64,000 nt of DNA from Nannochloropsis oceanica (GCA_004519485.1 CP038131.1:269501-333500); one strand, 5' to 3'. Shown: positions 1-12,643, counted from the first letter of the stretch. Numbers and translations: made by a program. The notes: a model not told the origin generated them from the letters alone.

Positions 1-1
1 T

Positions 2-550
2 TGCCCCTGCACAGACGAGTCAGAGAGTCCCAGTGGCACGGTCACGACTGCCTCCTTTTCCTCTTCCTCGTCCTCCGCATTTTGCAGTGCCAGCGATCAG
101 GGCTTCAGCTTGCAGAGCGATGAGGAGGAGAAATCGACGACGGACAGTAGTGGCAACAACAAAAGCAGCGGTAGCTGCAGCAGCGTACCCCCTCGTCCTT
201 CCCTTGTTAAGGCTGTTTCCTCCGATGGTCTTTCTACCCTCTTTCATCACAACAAGCACAACCATCGGCAAGACTGCCACCAAAAGCAGCAGCAGCAACA
301 GCAAGAGCTTCCCCTGCCCGTGGCACTGACTAAAAACGTCGAGGAGCGAGCTGCTTTCATTCATCATCGCACCCTATCAAGCCGACCTTTTGTTGAAGCT
401 TCTCTTCTACCCGGAGGTGCACCCCGCGCTTCTTACCATCGTCGCATCAGCCGTCCTTTGGCAGGGACGGCAGGGAGGGAGGGGTCCAAAGAGGGAAATG
501 TATTGGAGAACGTCAAGGTTACACCACTGGTGCCTTTGGAATCAAACTGA
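2..550 (+). CDS. 3' end of an unknown Ser/Gln-rich protein (partial)
   Basis: The frame is open from base 2 to a TGA at 548-550, so this is the last part (about 182 residues) of a gene that begins left of the window. The visible part is low complexity: a serine stretch near the start, an acidic SDEEEKST patch, a run of six to seven glutamines at about 290-310, then a basic, proline- and glycine-containing tail. I recognise no domain. It looks disordered and could be the tail of a signalling or RNA-binding protein. The G/A-rich 3' half of the frame and the purine-rich sequence that follows match other gene ends in the window, which supports it being real coding sequence. Alternative: a spurious open frame in C-rich DNA. 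Confidence 0.5.
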   Translation, partial: CPCTDESESPSGTVTTASFSSSSSSAFCSASDQGFSLQSDEEEKSTTDSSGNNKSSGSCSSVPPRPSLVKAVSSDGLSTLFHHNKHNHRQDCHQKQQQQQQELPLPVALTKNVEERAAFIHHRTLSSRPFVEASLLPGGAPRASYHRRISRPLAGTAGREGSKEGNVLENVKVTPLVPLESN

Positions 551-2770
551 GCGAGTGAGAAAGCTCTGAAAGAGGAAGGTGGGGATGAAAAAATAGAGTT
601 CTTTCCGTTGGACTGTGTCTACTTGTTGTCATTTGCTTGGGATGGTAGGTAGAGACAGCCAGTAAGGGAGAGAGAGAAGAAGTATCGGACAGCGATTGAG
701 ATACTTTAAAAGTGCAAGAGTGCAAAGTAAGGAATGGGGACGAAGGAATGCAATAGAGACATAACAGCAGAGCAGCACAACATCGATAAATAGGGGCGAG
801 TAAGCTAGCATAGACGACGAAGACGAATTGAGAAAACGAAGGGTGAAGCAGACAATAGCTTAAAGCCTTGCTGGAACCAATTGACGGGACTAATTGGTAG
901 GAAATAGTCGATCCCGTCCACACATTCACCCCCAGATTAAAAGCGGGAAAAGAGAAGTAAAGAAGGGAATGATAAGCAAGGTCCGCGCGACACTGACACC
1001 TCAGATCGAATCAAGAATGAGGGAAATTTAAAAAGAGGAGAAGAGAGAAAATACATCGGTTGGGACGTATGGGGATGTGGGGATGTAGGTTTCCGGGGGG
1101 AAAAGAAAAGAGGAGTCTTCGATACCTGAAAATGTAGGGAGGGAAATTTGAACACCGAGGGAGAAGACATAAGAGAGGAAGAGAGAGAGATTGAGTCTTG
1201 GAGGGAGACATTTGTATAGCGGGAGGGAGATCAACTGTAGTAATGAAGGAGGGATGTTTAGTATTTTATTCTCTTCGAATATTCGAAAATAGTAAGCATC
1301 GCTGCCATGAGATAGGATAGTTATTTCGCAAAGGATGCAGGGAGGGAACACAGCTCGCAACAGAGAGATGAAGAAGCGAGCGTCCCTTTCATAAATCTGT
1401 GAGGCACGTTTTGATTCGCCACGAGGTATATTAATCATAACGACTCATACCGTAATCAACCCGCTTATCGTAGTCAGTAGCAATAGTGGCAGTAGTGGTA
1501 ATTGTGGTAGTAAATGTATCCGTTTTGTTTCCTCTATATTGTAGGAGTTGACTTGTGAGAAGACACGAGGGGCAGGTGATCCCCCAAGGTAATAGCAGAA
1601 TTGATTACAAGTAGAATTTTTATTTACAGATTTAAATTTATCACAAATGAAGCAAGTAGTAAGTTTAGGGTCCATAGGAAGAGATGAGGGAGGAAGGACA
1701 AGGAAATGATACGACGATCGTCAGGACGCTGCGAGAAAAAGTGAAAAGGAAAAGGACCAGAAAGGAGACGAGATGATAATAACTAAGGCAAAGACGAGAA
1801 AAAGGACATGGAGGAGGAGGAAGACCAGGCATGATGCTAGATGTTAGAGTAGAGGCGAGACAGTTAAAGTGGTAGAAAGTGTAGCAAACACGCCGGAGCA
1901 GTAGGGTCAAGGCACGATTGAACGAAGAATGTAACCCTGAATTAAAAAATGAGGCAAAGTCAATCAACGCCTGTAGTTGGCCAAGCGGGAGGAAGGGGAG
2001 GATATTGAAAACAGAAACGTGGGTGATATTGTGACACGGGTAAATTATTAGAGCGCTGTGGCGTCGTGGCAGTAAGATTGAGGCTATCGGGAAGGTGAAG
2101 TCATTATGGTGATTTTAGAGGCCACTGGACAAAAGGAGAATGATGGACGGAGGCGAAAAGCAAAAGAGAAAGATTGTGGACAAAGAAATGCCCTTAGCAA
2201 GCAATAACCAACAGGTAACAAGATGGAGGATGGCACGAGAATCGACGGTGATGGTGATGCTGTCTGTGATGATAGTGATATGGATGTTAACGCGATAGAG
2301 CTAGTAAAGATGGTTGGAATTAGTGTGTGGATGTGATCAATTTATTTAGTTGAATCGAGTAACGTAAAGATGCTTCAGGAGTTGTGTAAGTAAAGTAAGC
2401 TTTTCAATTTTCAGCGTATGTACTTTGAACGTGGGGATAAACAACGACGATTGAGAAATCATTGACTTGGAAGTCTTCAATCACATCCAGACCATGATGT
2501 GGAGTCTTCCCACGCTTTTTTGTGCTCCTTTCGAAATATCTTTCCCGTTTTCACGTTCGTCTATCGTTTATTCACTTGAATCTGGCCACACACAGGTAAA
2601 CGACCAAACGGAACACGAAAGTCTTATTAAATTTCAATTTGAAATATAACACGCAAGTCAGCATACACGCATATGCACATGCTTCCACATCCCGTGAGGC
2701 GAAGGATGGAACAAAGGAACACGTGTATGTACCAGTATACACAAACACTCATGAACAGTCGAAAGTCTTT
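551..2770. other. 2.2 kb convergent intergenic region, no gene seen
   Basis: This lies between the end of the left-edge gene and the end of the PH-domain gene on the other strand. From about 620 to 1250 the plus strand is strongly G/A-rich, as in other 3' flanks here. After about 2300 it becomes A/T-richer. Short frames exist on both strands but none has codon structure or similarity I recognise. It is the longest gene-free stretch in the window. Confidence 0.5.
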
Positions 2771-5700
2771 TTACGTTGCACCGTCCGGTGATGATGTATC
2801 ACCTTCAGTCGTTTGTCGCTGTTGCTGCAGCTTTGACTGCGGCCGCGGCTGCTGCTCTCTGCCCTTTCCTCCTGAAGAAGGACGTGGTGTTGTGCTTAGC
2901 ATGCTGCCTCCCCCTTGGTGCTGCACCTGCCCGGTTGAGTGTGACAGGGGGCGGTTCGATTGATCGTCGTCTGAGCCGTTCTCCGCACTGTGGCTGCTGT
3001 CACTGCCACTACCTTTGCTGACGGTGATGGTCTTGAGCCGGATAAGCTCGTCGCTCTTTGCAAGCCCGGCCCCTGATACAATAAAGTGCTGCTCGAAGCG
3101 TGCGGAAATTAGCCCCCAAATATCGTTATCATCTCCGTCTTGCGGGTCCAATGGACAGACTTTATACGATGTATTCGCCTGAATCTTCACCAGGATAACA
3201 GGCCTCCGCAATGAGCTCGTGTGAATAGTAGGTTGGCCCTCGCTCTCAGCAGGGACAGGAGCAGCACTAGTACGAGAGAAAGAAGCAGCAGAAGCAGTAG
3301 CAGCAGCAGGAGGTATCTGCTCCACCTCGGACAAGGGGGATGAGCCACCATCGGTTGTCGATGACACAGAGGATCGACCAGGGGAGCCAATATCATAAAT
3401 TGCCCCCCCAGCCTGCTGCAGCTGCCGCCCACGCCCACCCCCCGGAGGCGCGGACAATGGCAAGGTCCAAGAGAAGTTGGGAGGAGATGAGGCTGCTTCT
3501 GTCGGGGGTTGTGGTATTTGCTGCTGCTTCGGTGGGCATGGCGAAACCGGGGAAGACGCTGCGGCTTCTGTTGGACCGGATTGGAGAAGTTGTGCGGGCA
3601 GGGAGTCTGCCCTATACCAGCGCTGCGGGGAGGAAGAGGTTGACCCTGGTCCACGTGCCCTGCTTCCTCGTAGTCCGAGGGAGTATCGATGCCCTCCTCC
3701 TCCCCTGTCTCTGTTTTCATCCTCCTGCTGCTCAGGTGAGTTGACCAGCGGGCTGTGTAAGGAGGGAGAGGAGGAGACTACGCTTATGACACTCTCTTCT
3801 TCTACCAGCTCCAGGGATATGTCGAGGGGCTCTGCGTGGGAGGAATAAGGGCAAACGACGACTAGTTCTGGGTTGCGGAGGAGGTATTCGATACAGTAAT
3901 ACGTGTCGCCCCCGCTTTGTGTCCTATTGCAGGCAAGAAGGATGTCCATCGTATGCGATACGACCTGGACTTCACTAAGAGCGCTAAGCGGGGAATGGGG
4001 AGCAGAGGAGGCGGATGAGGATGAAGAGGAGAAGGAGGATGATAGAGGGCGAAGGAGACCTGCCGGAACGGAGGAAGAGAGTTGATGTTGATGGTGGTAC
4101 TGCGTATGGTGGCTTTTGTGCGCACGGATATGATGTGAGGATCCAATGCCACCATCCGCCGCGGCAGCGCCAAGCGAGAGCCCACCCAAGGAGGGTGAAG
4201 GAATAGAAGACGCTTCCTCCTGCTCAAACTCCTTGGATTTTTGAGCTAACTTTGACAAGGTTCTGGCAAGAGCACCCAAGATGGCTTCAGGACCTGACTC
4301 ACCGTGAATTGTTTGACCATTAATGCAGACTTTGTCGCGCATCATGTCTTTCCAGAGCTGGTTAAGCGCGCTACTGCTGCTGCTGCCACCCCCGCCGTTA
4401 GCGAAAGGGTGCTGGTGCTGGTGATGTACAGGCACGGAGGGCGAGTGTAAATTGTGGTGGTTGGGGTTATTCGGGTGATTGGGCCGTCTACGGACATATT
4501 TCAAGTAGAAAGGAGAAAAGAGCGAGGCAGTCGAGCTGGAAGAAGACAATGGGGACGAAGGGAAGATCTGTCCTCGAATCCAAGGGAAAGGCACGCACAA
4601 CTCCTTCTTCTCCAACAACACCGACATCGCTCTTTGGTAACTCTCTCTATCCTCAGCCCCCTCAACCGATGCTCTCAAATCTCGATACTTCACCATATCT
4701 CCTGCGTAAGGTGAAGACGGGTCAATCGCCTGCCCTTCCATTCTCCCCCCTGGAGGAAGAACGACTGTAGCACCATTGATGGCTTGTACCCACTCGTTCC
4801 GTTCCTCTTCCGAGGTACACATCCACAGACGCCTCGCACCCTTTTTCAAGGCGAGCTCAAAAACATTGTTTTTCTTGCTGGCCACGGGCTTGCAGCTGCA
4901 TATGGAAGCGTGCAGTGGCAAGGTCTTCCTCCTTCGACCCATCATACTGTCGTCGTTTTCGTAGACAAAGAGTCCTTGATGCACTTCCACGAGTTTATTT
5001 TTCCAAATAACACCCATGGCGTGGTGGTTGGCCTTTTTCAGGGGGCCAGATTTGAGGATTGAGGTCGAACAGGTGAAAGGTGGGGGAACAGAGAAAGAGG
5101 TGGGGAGGGATACGTCATCGGGGGAGACGGCCACGGATAAGGAGATGTTGACGCGCCCAGTTGTCCTGGTTGGAGCTGTTGTGTTGATGCTGTTGGAGCT
5201 GCTGCCGATACCACCAATTCCATTAGCAGCGTCGCTGCTGATGCAACTGTTACTGCTTCCACCACCACCAGCCTTGTCCAACAGGAGCTGCAGAGCCGCT
5301 TTGACAAAAATTGACTTTTCGAATTTCTCTGACTCTAACAGCTCTGTTACTGGAATACTATCCTCCAAAAAGATTCCTTGCGCGGGCTCTTCCCTAACTA
5401 CTTCCCCTGGAAAATTGGAGGCAAATGTCGTGCATGTGACATCCAAGCCCTTGAACTGCTGCCCAACCTCCTCCTCTTCGTCTTCCTCCGCCCTCTCCTC
5501 CCGACAACCCTCCTTTCCCTGCCAATCCGACCCAGGATATTGCAACCTCGGCCTCCGCTGTGGGTGCTTCTGCTCCAATTGTTCGTGGTAAATTGCATGC
5601 GAATCGTCGTCCTCGAGCGCAGGTAGCAGAGAGGCGCTTCGGAAGTTCATCGTGGATGGGTATGAGAAGCCGGTCCCATCCGACGGCTGACGTCGGATAT

Positions 5701-6185
5701 ATGCAGGCGAGGCTATTGCAGGTGTTGGCTGGTCAGCGCAGATGAATGTAAGGGCTTGTTTGTGGCGCTCCATTTCGTCGACGAGACTCTTGTGTGCGCC
5801 AAGCAGATTGTTTTGGACCGTTGGCTGTTTTGTTTGGGTTCGGGTGGTTAAAGGGGAGGTGGGGATAAAGGAAATGTACGCAACCAGGAGAGTAGGACAT
5901 GGAGAGGACTAAGCGGAGTCTGTCATCGTGAAATACTTCAAGCTGAATAAGACTCATGATGACGCCGGCATATTGAGTTGACCTCGAAGCACCCGTAATG
6001 GCAATAGACCCTCGCCCAAAGCGATATTCATAATCCCGTACCTCACGCATACCGTCGCTACCATTCTGCTGGTCATGCTGATCCTGTTTTTGTTGCTGCA
6101 TTTGCCGAAGCCGTTCCTTGTTGAAAGCCGGGAGCCGCACGGAAGACAGAGCGGAAGGAGCAGGAGGCGATGGCGGCCGCTGCAT
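2771..6185 (-). CDS. PH-domain protein, about 1119 aa
   Basis: Two exons: 6185-5880 and 5824-2771, joined by a 55-base phase-0 intron (donor GTACAT, acceptor AACAG). Residues about 360-455 form a pleckstrin-homology domain: a basic first strand with GPLKKA, a middle region with LVEVHQGLFVYE, and a closing helix with the typical Trp in EERNEWVQAI. PH domains bind phosphoinositides or proteins, so a membrane-associated scaffold or trafficking role is likely. Further conserved-looking blocks lie near residues 600-640 (ALARTLSKLAQ), about 760 (CIEYLLRNPELVVV) and about 1020-1060 (VILVKIQANTSYKV), separated by long Ser/Gln/His-rich stretches. The last of these may be a second small domain I cannot name. 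The start is the first ATG of the exon-1 frame. Its 5' end faces the purine permease gene. Confidence 0.75.
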
Positions 6186-6906
6186 GGTGATACTGCTAGC
6201 CGCACGAGCGGAGACAGGAATAAAGGCGACCCTCTAAGCTTATTTGTTAGTATTGCCTATACGCAGTCGTTCTATGTGGTGTGATCGAGATGTGGGGGCG
6301 TGGCGTCGATTGAGATGAATGTGCTCTCCTGTTTCGGCAACGGACCACTGCTGAGCAATTTGTCCAAGCAAGCACTGCATGACAGTCAGACGGGCTGATG
6401 TCTAAATCTCTTCATTACATATGTTCAGCGCTAACTGGTGCCCGCAAACGAACACCGAAAGGAAGAATGAAACGGCTACGTCACGGTGACATGGGCCATG
6501 TCACCCTGCCCCTTCGAAAGAACAAAACAACCTTCTGGTATATACATGTATACAATACATAGCCCTACTTACTACTGTACTCCATGCAAAATTCTATAAA
6601 TGATCACTTATTGAATAATAAACCATTTTTGGTGCAAAAGGTGCAGAATCCAAGTAGGACGATGATAGGAGTCACTCAACTCGGCCGATGAGACATACGA
6701 GGATTCGGTTGAAGCTTCTTTCGACTGTTCGTGCACGTGTACTTTTGCCTCAAACCACCGTCACACTCTTAACCTCGTTCCGACCAACACCCACTTGACA
6801 GTAGATAGTTTTTGAATAGGGCTGTGCTATTAGATAAGACGCGCATTGTCTTCAAGGAGGGCCCCACTTCTGATTTCCTCAGCGCGGTAGTTTCCAACCA
6901 GTCAAG
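6186..6906. promoter_or_regulatory. Divergent promoter region (PH protein / purine permease)
   Basis: A 721-base gap between two gene starts that point away from each other, so both promoters should lie here. It is less G/C-rich than its surroundings, with an A/T-rich centre at about 6535-6640. No specific element can be named. Confidence 0.5.
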
Positions 6907-9139
6907 ATGGTGGCGTGGAAGCGGCGGCTGCATGGTGCCGTCTGCGAGTTCTTCGAGGTAGACAAGCGGCATACCACCGTGGCCACCGAGGTCCGGGCGG
7001 GTATCACCACATTTTTGACTATGAGCTACATTCTGCTTGTCAACCCTCAAATCTTGGCGCAGGTACGTTCGCAAGGGGTGGGGAGGTCTGGAAAGAGTCA
7101 TCTGGCGTTTGAGTATATATATGCCCCCTCTGGGCCTCTCATCCGGCTGATGCACAAGCATGCTGACAACCACCGGTATTACCATTCCATGGATCGGCCG
7201 GGTCGTGTGGGCATGTGTATTATCGTGAAATCCGCTGTTGCTGGTCCACGAGCGTAAGTGCTTGTCAGCTCAATCCTGTATTCCTTCTTCATCACTCCAC
7301 TTCCTCGAATATTTTTGAATCGGACGTCGATGTTCGCGATCACATCCGTTCCGCTCTCTCCATCGTTCTCCAGACCTCTCTTGACCCTCATGTCGTCTCT
7401 TCTTTTTTTCAAAACCATCTTTAACAGATAGGCTTCCCAAAATCCGACGTTGTGGTCGCCACCGCCGTGGGCGCCGGGCTCGCCAGCATGGTCTGTGGGA
7501 TCTTTGGCAACTTGCCTTTTGGTCTTGCGCCTGGCACGGGCTTGAGCGCGTACCTATCTTATGGCCTCGTCCTCGCTGGGGTGCTCACTCGCCCGCAAGC
7601 GATGACGGTATGTTTTTTGTCGGGGTTTGCACTGGGCGTATCAGCCTTGGCGCAGGTTAGCACGGTCATTATGAGGGTTATACCAAGAGCAGTAAAACTC
7701 GCGACAGTCGTGGGGATGGGCCTATTGATTGCATTAATTGGCATGGTGTCTATAAGGCTGGTGGTCCCGAATGAAGATACGTTGGTGACGCTTGGGGATT
7801 TTTCGGACTACCATATATGGTTGGCGCTTGTGGGGTTGGTGGTGACAGGTAAGAGGGGGGTAGAGGAATGAGGGAGGGAGCAAGGGAGGAAGGCATACGG
7901 GATTTTTTTTTCCCACAATGCTTGGAGTTCACTTTCTTTCGTCTTCTTCCCTTACTCTCCCTCCTTTTTCCAACAGGTTCAATGCTCTTCCACCAAGTAA
8001 AGGGTGGGGTGCTCGCGGGTATCGTCCTCATTACCGTTTTTGTCTGGTGTATGGATCATGACGGCCCCTCAGAGATCTTTTCCATCCCCCATCTGGAATA
8101 CGGCGTCACGAGAAACATCGACTTGACGCCCGCTTCCTTATCCTGGGAAATGCTCCCTCCATTGCTCGCGTTTTTATTTGTCGGTTTATTTGACATCTCG
8201 GGAGTGATGTTCGGGCTGTCGTCTCTCGCAAAGATAATGGAGGAGGATGGACATATACCGGGTAGTATTTGGGCGTTCTTAGGGTCGGGTTTAGGCACCT
8301 TGGTGGCAGCTATGGCCGGGAGTTCGCCCATCATCATCCACGTGGAAAGCGCGGCGGGGATCAGGGAAGGAGGAAGGACGGGATTGACGGCTGTTGTTGT
8401 AGGATTATTGTTTTTTTTGAGTTTATTTTTCGCGCCTTTATTTGGACACGTCCCGACGGCGGCGACAGCACCAATTTTGATTCTGGTGGGGGCGATGATG
8501 ATAGGAGAGAGTCAGCACATCGACTGGGCGGACATGAGTCAGGCGATCCCGGCGTTTTTGACGAGCATGATGATGCCCTTCACGTTCTCGATCCCGAATG
8601 GAATTTTGTTCGGGGTGGGGATGAGCGTGACGTTTTTTGTGACGACTGGCGAGTTCCTGAGTTATTTGCCCCGGTGGATGTGGGGGGGGGGGAGGGAGGG
8701 AATTGAGATAGGAAAGGGTGGAGGGATGGTGGAAGAAGAGGAGCAGGCAAGGAGGTTGCAGACAATTGATGAACGGAGTCGGTTAAAGGCGCCGCCTATA
8801 CCATCGCCGGGGAAATTCCATCCGGGGGTCGGAGGAGGAGCAAGGGAAGGAGATCTTGCATTTGGATCGCCGTCCGCATCGCACCAGCAGCATCATACTC
8901 TCTTCGATGAACAGCCAATGACAAGGAGGTTTTCCTTGATTTTACCTAAGGAAGAGGCCGACGAGCAGGCTGCCAGGGATATGGAGTTGTCGTCGTCGTT
9001 GACGCATGCGGGGGGAGGAGGGCACCATATGCTGAGTCACCAGCCACCGTATCACCGGCATAGGAGTGGAAGTGGAAGCGGGAGCGATCGAAGTTCAGGC
9101 GGAGGGGCGGGGGAGGGGGCATTTGCGATGCAGATATAG
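6907..9139 (+). CDS. AzgA-like purine (adenine/guanine/hypoxanthine) permease
   Basis: Three exons: 6907-7062, 7428-7848 and 7977-9139 (579 aa), with intron phases 0 and 1. The product is a proton-coupled nucleobase transporter of the NCS2/AzgA group, a multi-pass plasma-membrane protein. The N-terminal RAGITTFLTMSYILLVNP and the following LPFGLAPGTGLSAYLSYG are the family hallmarks. GLFDISGVMFGL and GSSPIIIHVESAAGIREGG match the second conserved half around the substrate site. About 12 to 14 hydrophobic segments end near residue 430. The rest is a long Gly/Ser/His-rich, probably cytosolic tail absent from bacterial AzgA. Introns 1 and 2 were placed because joining restores the family sequence without gaps. 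The neighbouring nucleoside hydrolase suggests, weakly, a purine-scavenging theme. Confidence 0.9.
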
Positions 9140-10034
9140 GTGAGGAGAGAATGAAAGGACGGAAGGGTAGTGAAGATGAATACGATCATGTACGTATGTA
9201 GGGAGAGAGATGGAAGTTAACCAGAACGGAAACGAAAAACGCTTGCGAGCGCCCCCCCTCAAAAGAAGATTAACGCCTAGTGCGCAAGCTCCTTCAAAAC
9301 TTTTAATCATTGACCCTCCTTCTCAACTGCGAAAGAAAACAGAAGTTTGGAAGAAATGAAAAAGAATGGCAGGAGGGTAATGTGTCTACCCCTTCCAGGG
9401 TTGAGGTGTATGTTAAATGGAGGAGATAAAGTGGAAATAACCTCGCTGAGTTGGTATGTAAGCTTAATTTTTGCTCGAGCGGCAAGCACATCTTAAGTCG
9501 TGAAATAGAGCTTCCCATCCAAAACGGTCAAGAAAAGGACCGAAAATGAGCTTCGGAGACTGTGGGAGGTTGCCATTGCATATGATTACACTTTCGTGGA
9601 CAATCTATTTCTTATTTCTTGCCTGCTGACACCACTTGGACTTAACGCAAGTCACCTTGTTGACTGCAATGTCTCTTGCCGCGCGCTCTGATGACTCAAA
9701 CCAATCAAAACACACACCCAAGCAATAACAGAAGCAAGATCCACAAGAAGAAGTGACGGCACCTCCATGTGAAGCAGACGCCATCAACTCTACCTACGCA
9801 CACCCAACGTGCAGGCCGTGCAGTTGCATTACATTCAAATCATTATAATACCCGAGCCAAGGCCATGGCATGCTTGCAAGATTGCCCCTTGACCATGCCT
9901 CTGTCTTTTCGCCGCCTCCATTTCTTATTCTACCATCCTACCCTTCACCACTTACCGATACAGGGGGAAGGAACCCACCGTAAGAACCTGTACAGTACCC
10001 TCACTACCGCTGAGACCGACGTTATTACGAGTCC
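9140..10034. other. Intergenic, same-strand gap
   Basis: 895 bases between the permease and PFK-2/FBPase-2 genes. It is one of only three places where neighbouring genes share a strand, so it should hold the 3' flank of one gene and the promoter of the next. No open frame with recognisable content is seen. The last 200 bases are C/T-rich, as before other gene starts. Confidence 0.4.
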
Positions 10035-11842
10035 ATGCCTTCCTCGTCCTCTTCCGGCGTCACCGGTGCGGCTTCCTCCGCCATCATACAACATGACGGA
10101 GCTCGCCGCCGGGTGATCGTCCTGGGTTGCGCCGCCTCCTTTATCGTCACCTTTCTTATCCGTCGCTACCGCTCCAAAGACACCGACTCCAACAGAAAAG
10201 GCAGTGGCGTCTTCAAATCTACCTCCGAACGCACGTTTCGACAGTATCCCCAAAACTACCCCACGGTCAGGCCACGGAACGGCGGCGCTTCAGGGGGCAT
10301 CGGACAACACACAGGCACTGCCGTCGCCGCAGCAGGAGGGGTAGGGCCCTTGAGTTCCACAGGGTTAAATGGTACTTTGGACTTTTCGCATCCTGATGGT
10401 CCGAATATAGGGCCTGCGTCTGACCCAGCGTGGCTGGAGAATCATGACCAGCAGGGGATACCAGCAAAGACGGATTTGCTGCATACGGGACATTTAAAAG
10501 GGGGTAAATTGTTAATTTGTGTGATTGGGCTGCCAGCACGGGGGAAGACGTATATAGCACGGAAGGTCGCGCGGTATTTGAGGTGGATTAATTATCGGAC
10601 AAGGGTGTTTTGTCTGGCGAGGTATAGACAGGACAAATACGGGCATAAGCAGGCGGCAGAATTTTTTGATACGAGCAATGAGGAGTATACGTCGTCGAGG
10701 ATGGAGCTGTTGGCGTGTGCATTGGAGGACTCGGTGGGATATTTGAATCGAGGTGGGGAGGTGGCGATTTTGGATGGGACGAATGTGACTGAGGCGAGGC
10801 GGAGGTTGATTCGGGAGAGGATGCAGAGGGAGGACGGGTATGAGATCTTGTGGATTGAGTCGATCTGCGAGGACCCCCAGGTGATTGCCCATAATGTCGC
10901 CCAGCTGAGGGAGGCTAGTCCTGACTATGTTGCGGACCATGATTTTGAGAGGAGGATTGCGTTCTATAAGATTGATTATGTCCATGTCCGGGAGGATGAG
11001 GGGAGTTATGCAAAGGTCTTCGATGCGGGTCGGAAGTTGGAGTTGAACCGCATTCATGGGTTTTTGCCGACCAAAGTTATTTCGTTTCTGATGAATTTGC
11101 ATATCATGCCTAGGCCGGTTTATTTCACCAGGTGAGGAAAGGAGGGAGGGAGGGAAAGGGCTCGATGTCGTATCGTCGGTCTCATTTCTTCCGTGCTGCA
11201 GTCGTCGACACTCATGCACGAACTCCCCTCCTTCCCTCCTTCTCTCCCCTCTCTTGTTTTCCTCGGCCCGTTAGACACGGCGAGTCCATCTTCAATATCC
11301 ACGGACTGATAGGCGGCGACTCATCCCTCTCCCCCAAAGGCGAGAAGTTCGCCGACCTCCTTTCTCTCTTTATTCATAATGAAACCGAGCTTCCCCATGA
11401 CCAGCTAAACGTCTGGACAAGTACCATGAAGCGTGCCCGTGCTACGGCCGCCAAAATTAAATGCGCGCGTTATGTTGAATGGCGTTCTCTGCGAGAGATC
11501 GAGGTAGGGGTGTGCGATGGCCTGAGCTACGAACAAATGAAGGAGAACTTTCCGCACGAGTACAAGAACCGCGAGCAGGATAAGCTCCGATATCGGTACC
11601 CCCGGGGGGAGAGCTATATGGACATCATTTCGAGGTTGGAGAGTGTGATTTTCGAGCTTGAACGGCAGCAGGGTCCGGTGGTGATTGTCGCCCACCAGGC
11701 AGTGCTGAGGTGCTTGTATGCATACTTCCTGGACTTGCCCCCGGAGGAGGTGCCGTACCTGTCTATTCCCTTGCACACGGTGATAAAGGTCACGCCCAAG
11801 GCGTATGGATGTGCGGAGAAGCGATATAAGATGATGGTATGA
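10035..11842 (+). CDS. PFKFB: 6-phosphofructo-2-kinase / fructose-2,6-bisphosphatase
   Basis: Two exons: 10035-11131 and 11275-11842 (554 aa). The splice joins AG to A to rebuild the RHGE motif. The enzyme makes and degrades fructose 2,6-bisphosphate, the regulator of glycolytic versus gluconeogenic flux. The kinase half (about residues 155-365) has a P-loop GLPARGKT at 165-172. The phosphatase half has the phospho-acceptor RHGE at about 366-369, the EVGVCDGLSYE block and the second His in IVAHQAVLR. Both activities therefore look intact. Unusually, residues about 24-46 form a hydrophobic segment flanked by arginines (RRRVIVLG to FLIRRYR), which reads as an N-terminal membrane anchor; the usual enzyme is soluble. 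About 100 low-complexity residues separate it from the kinase. Confidence 0.95.
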
Positions 11843-12643
11843 GCGGGAGAGAGGAGAGGAAGGAGGGAAGCGTTTGAGCTTGGAAAGAGGATGAAGGGAG
11901 AATGAAGCAGGGGTCTTCATTAAGCTTGAAGTTGTAAATATAGATAGGTAGGTGCTAGGCAGGTCAATAGAGATTATGCAAGAAGGATATGAAAATGACG
12001 TCGTGCTTCGTCTCGTTGCTTCGTCTTGTTTTGTGTGGTAGGGAGGTGATGGGAAGGCTGGTGGAGAAAAAAAAAAGGGGGAGGAGGAGGAGAAAGAGGA
12101 GAAGGAGATGAAGGAGAGGGGAGGATGAACTGAGACCAGGGATAAGGAGGATAAGATAGAGAGTGAGGAAAGAGAGAGTGGGAGGAAACATAAGAGCTTG
12201 AGAAGGCCTGTATCTGAATGGAGGGAAAGCGAGGAAATAGCAGAAAAAAGGATGAGCGGCAAGCATACAGCAATTGCAATGGCAGGATAGATAGACTGCC
12301 ATCCATGAAATCGACTTAAAAAGAAAGAAAGAAAAACACTCCTTGGAAAGACAGATCACTTTGAGGATGAACTTATTTAGGGTGTCGATTTTTGTGTGTA
12401 TGGCGGGAGTGAATTACGCGCCCATGCCCCCAAGAGATATCACTGGGTGCCGAGGGTCCGATTCCCAACAGAATTTGTAGGAACATGCATCTTTCATTTG
12501 CTTTCTTTCATTTTTATTACACGCCCACCGCTTCCCAGCCCCCCCCCTCTAGCTTCAGCTCTCACCCTGCTGTCATTCCTCTTTCATCATTTCTTCCTTT
12601 TCCATGTACGTCACCGAGCAACTCTTTACTCGGCCTCACTTCG
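11843..12643. other. Convergent intergenic region
   Basis: 801 bases between two gene ends. The first 350 bases are purine-rich on the plus strand and the last 100 pyrimidine-rich, as expected for two 3' flanks. No gene is seen. A tRNA-like stretch near 12410-12480 was considered and rejected. Confidence 0.4.

Noticed and set aside
10512-11219. 235-codon minus-strand frame opposite the PFK-2 kinase exon
   Set aside because: Antisense to a conserved kinase; His/Pro/Arg-rich translation without similarity.
11405-12262. 285-codon minus-strand frame opposite the PFK-2 phosphatase exon
   Set aside because: It overlaps a conserved enzyme in antisense, its translation is Ser/Leu/Pro-rich with no family, and it follows from the G/A-rich sense strand.
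12405-12485. tRNA-like stretch with GGGTCCGATTCCC resembling a T-arm
   Set aside because: The T stem pairs poorly, no matching acceptor stem or D-arm could be drawn, and no anticodon loop fits.
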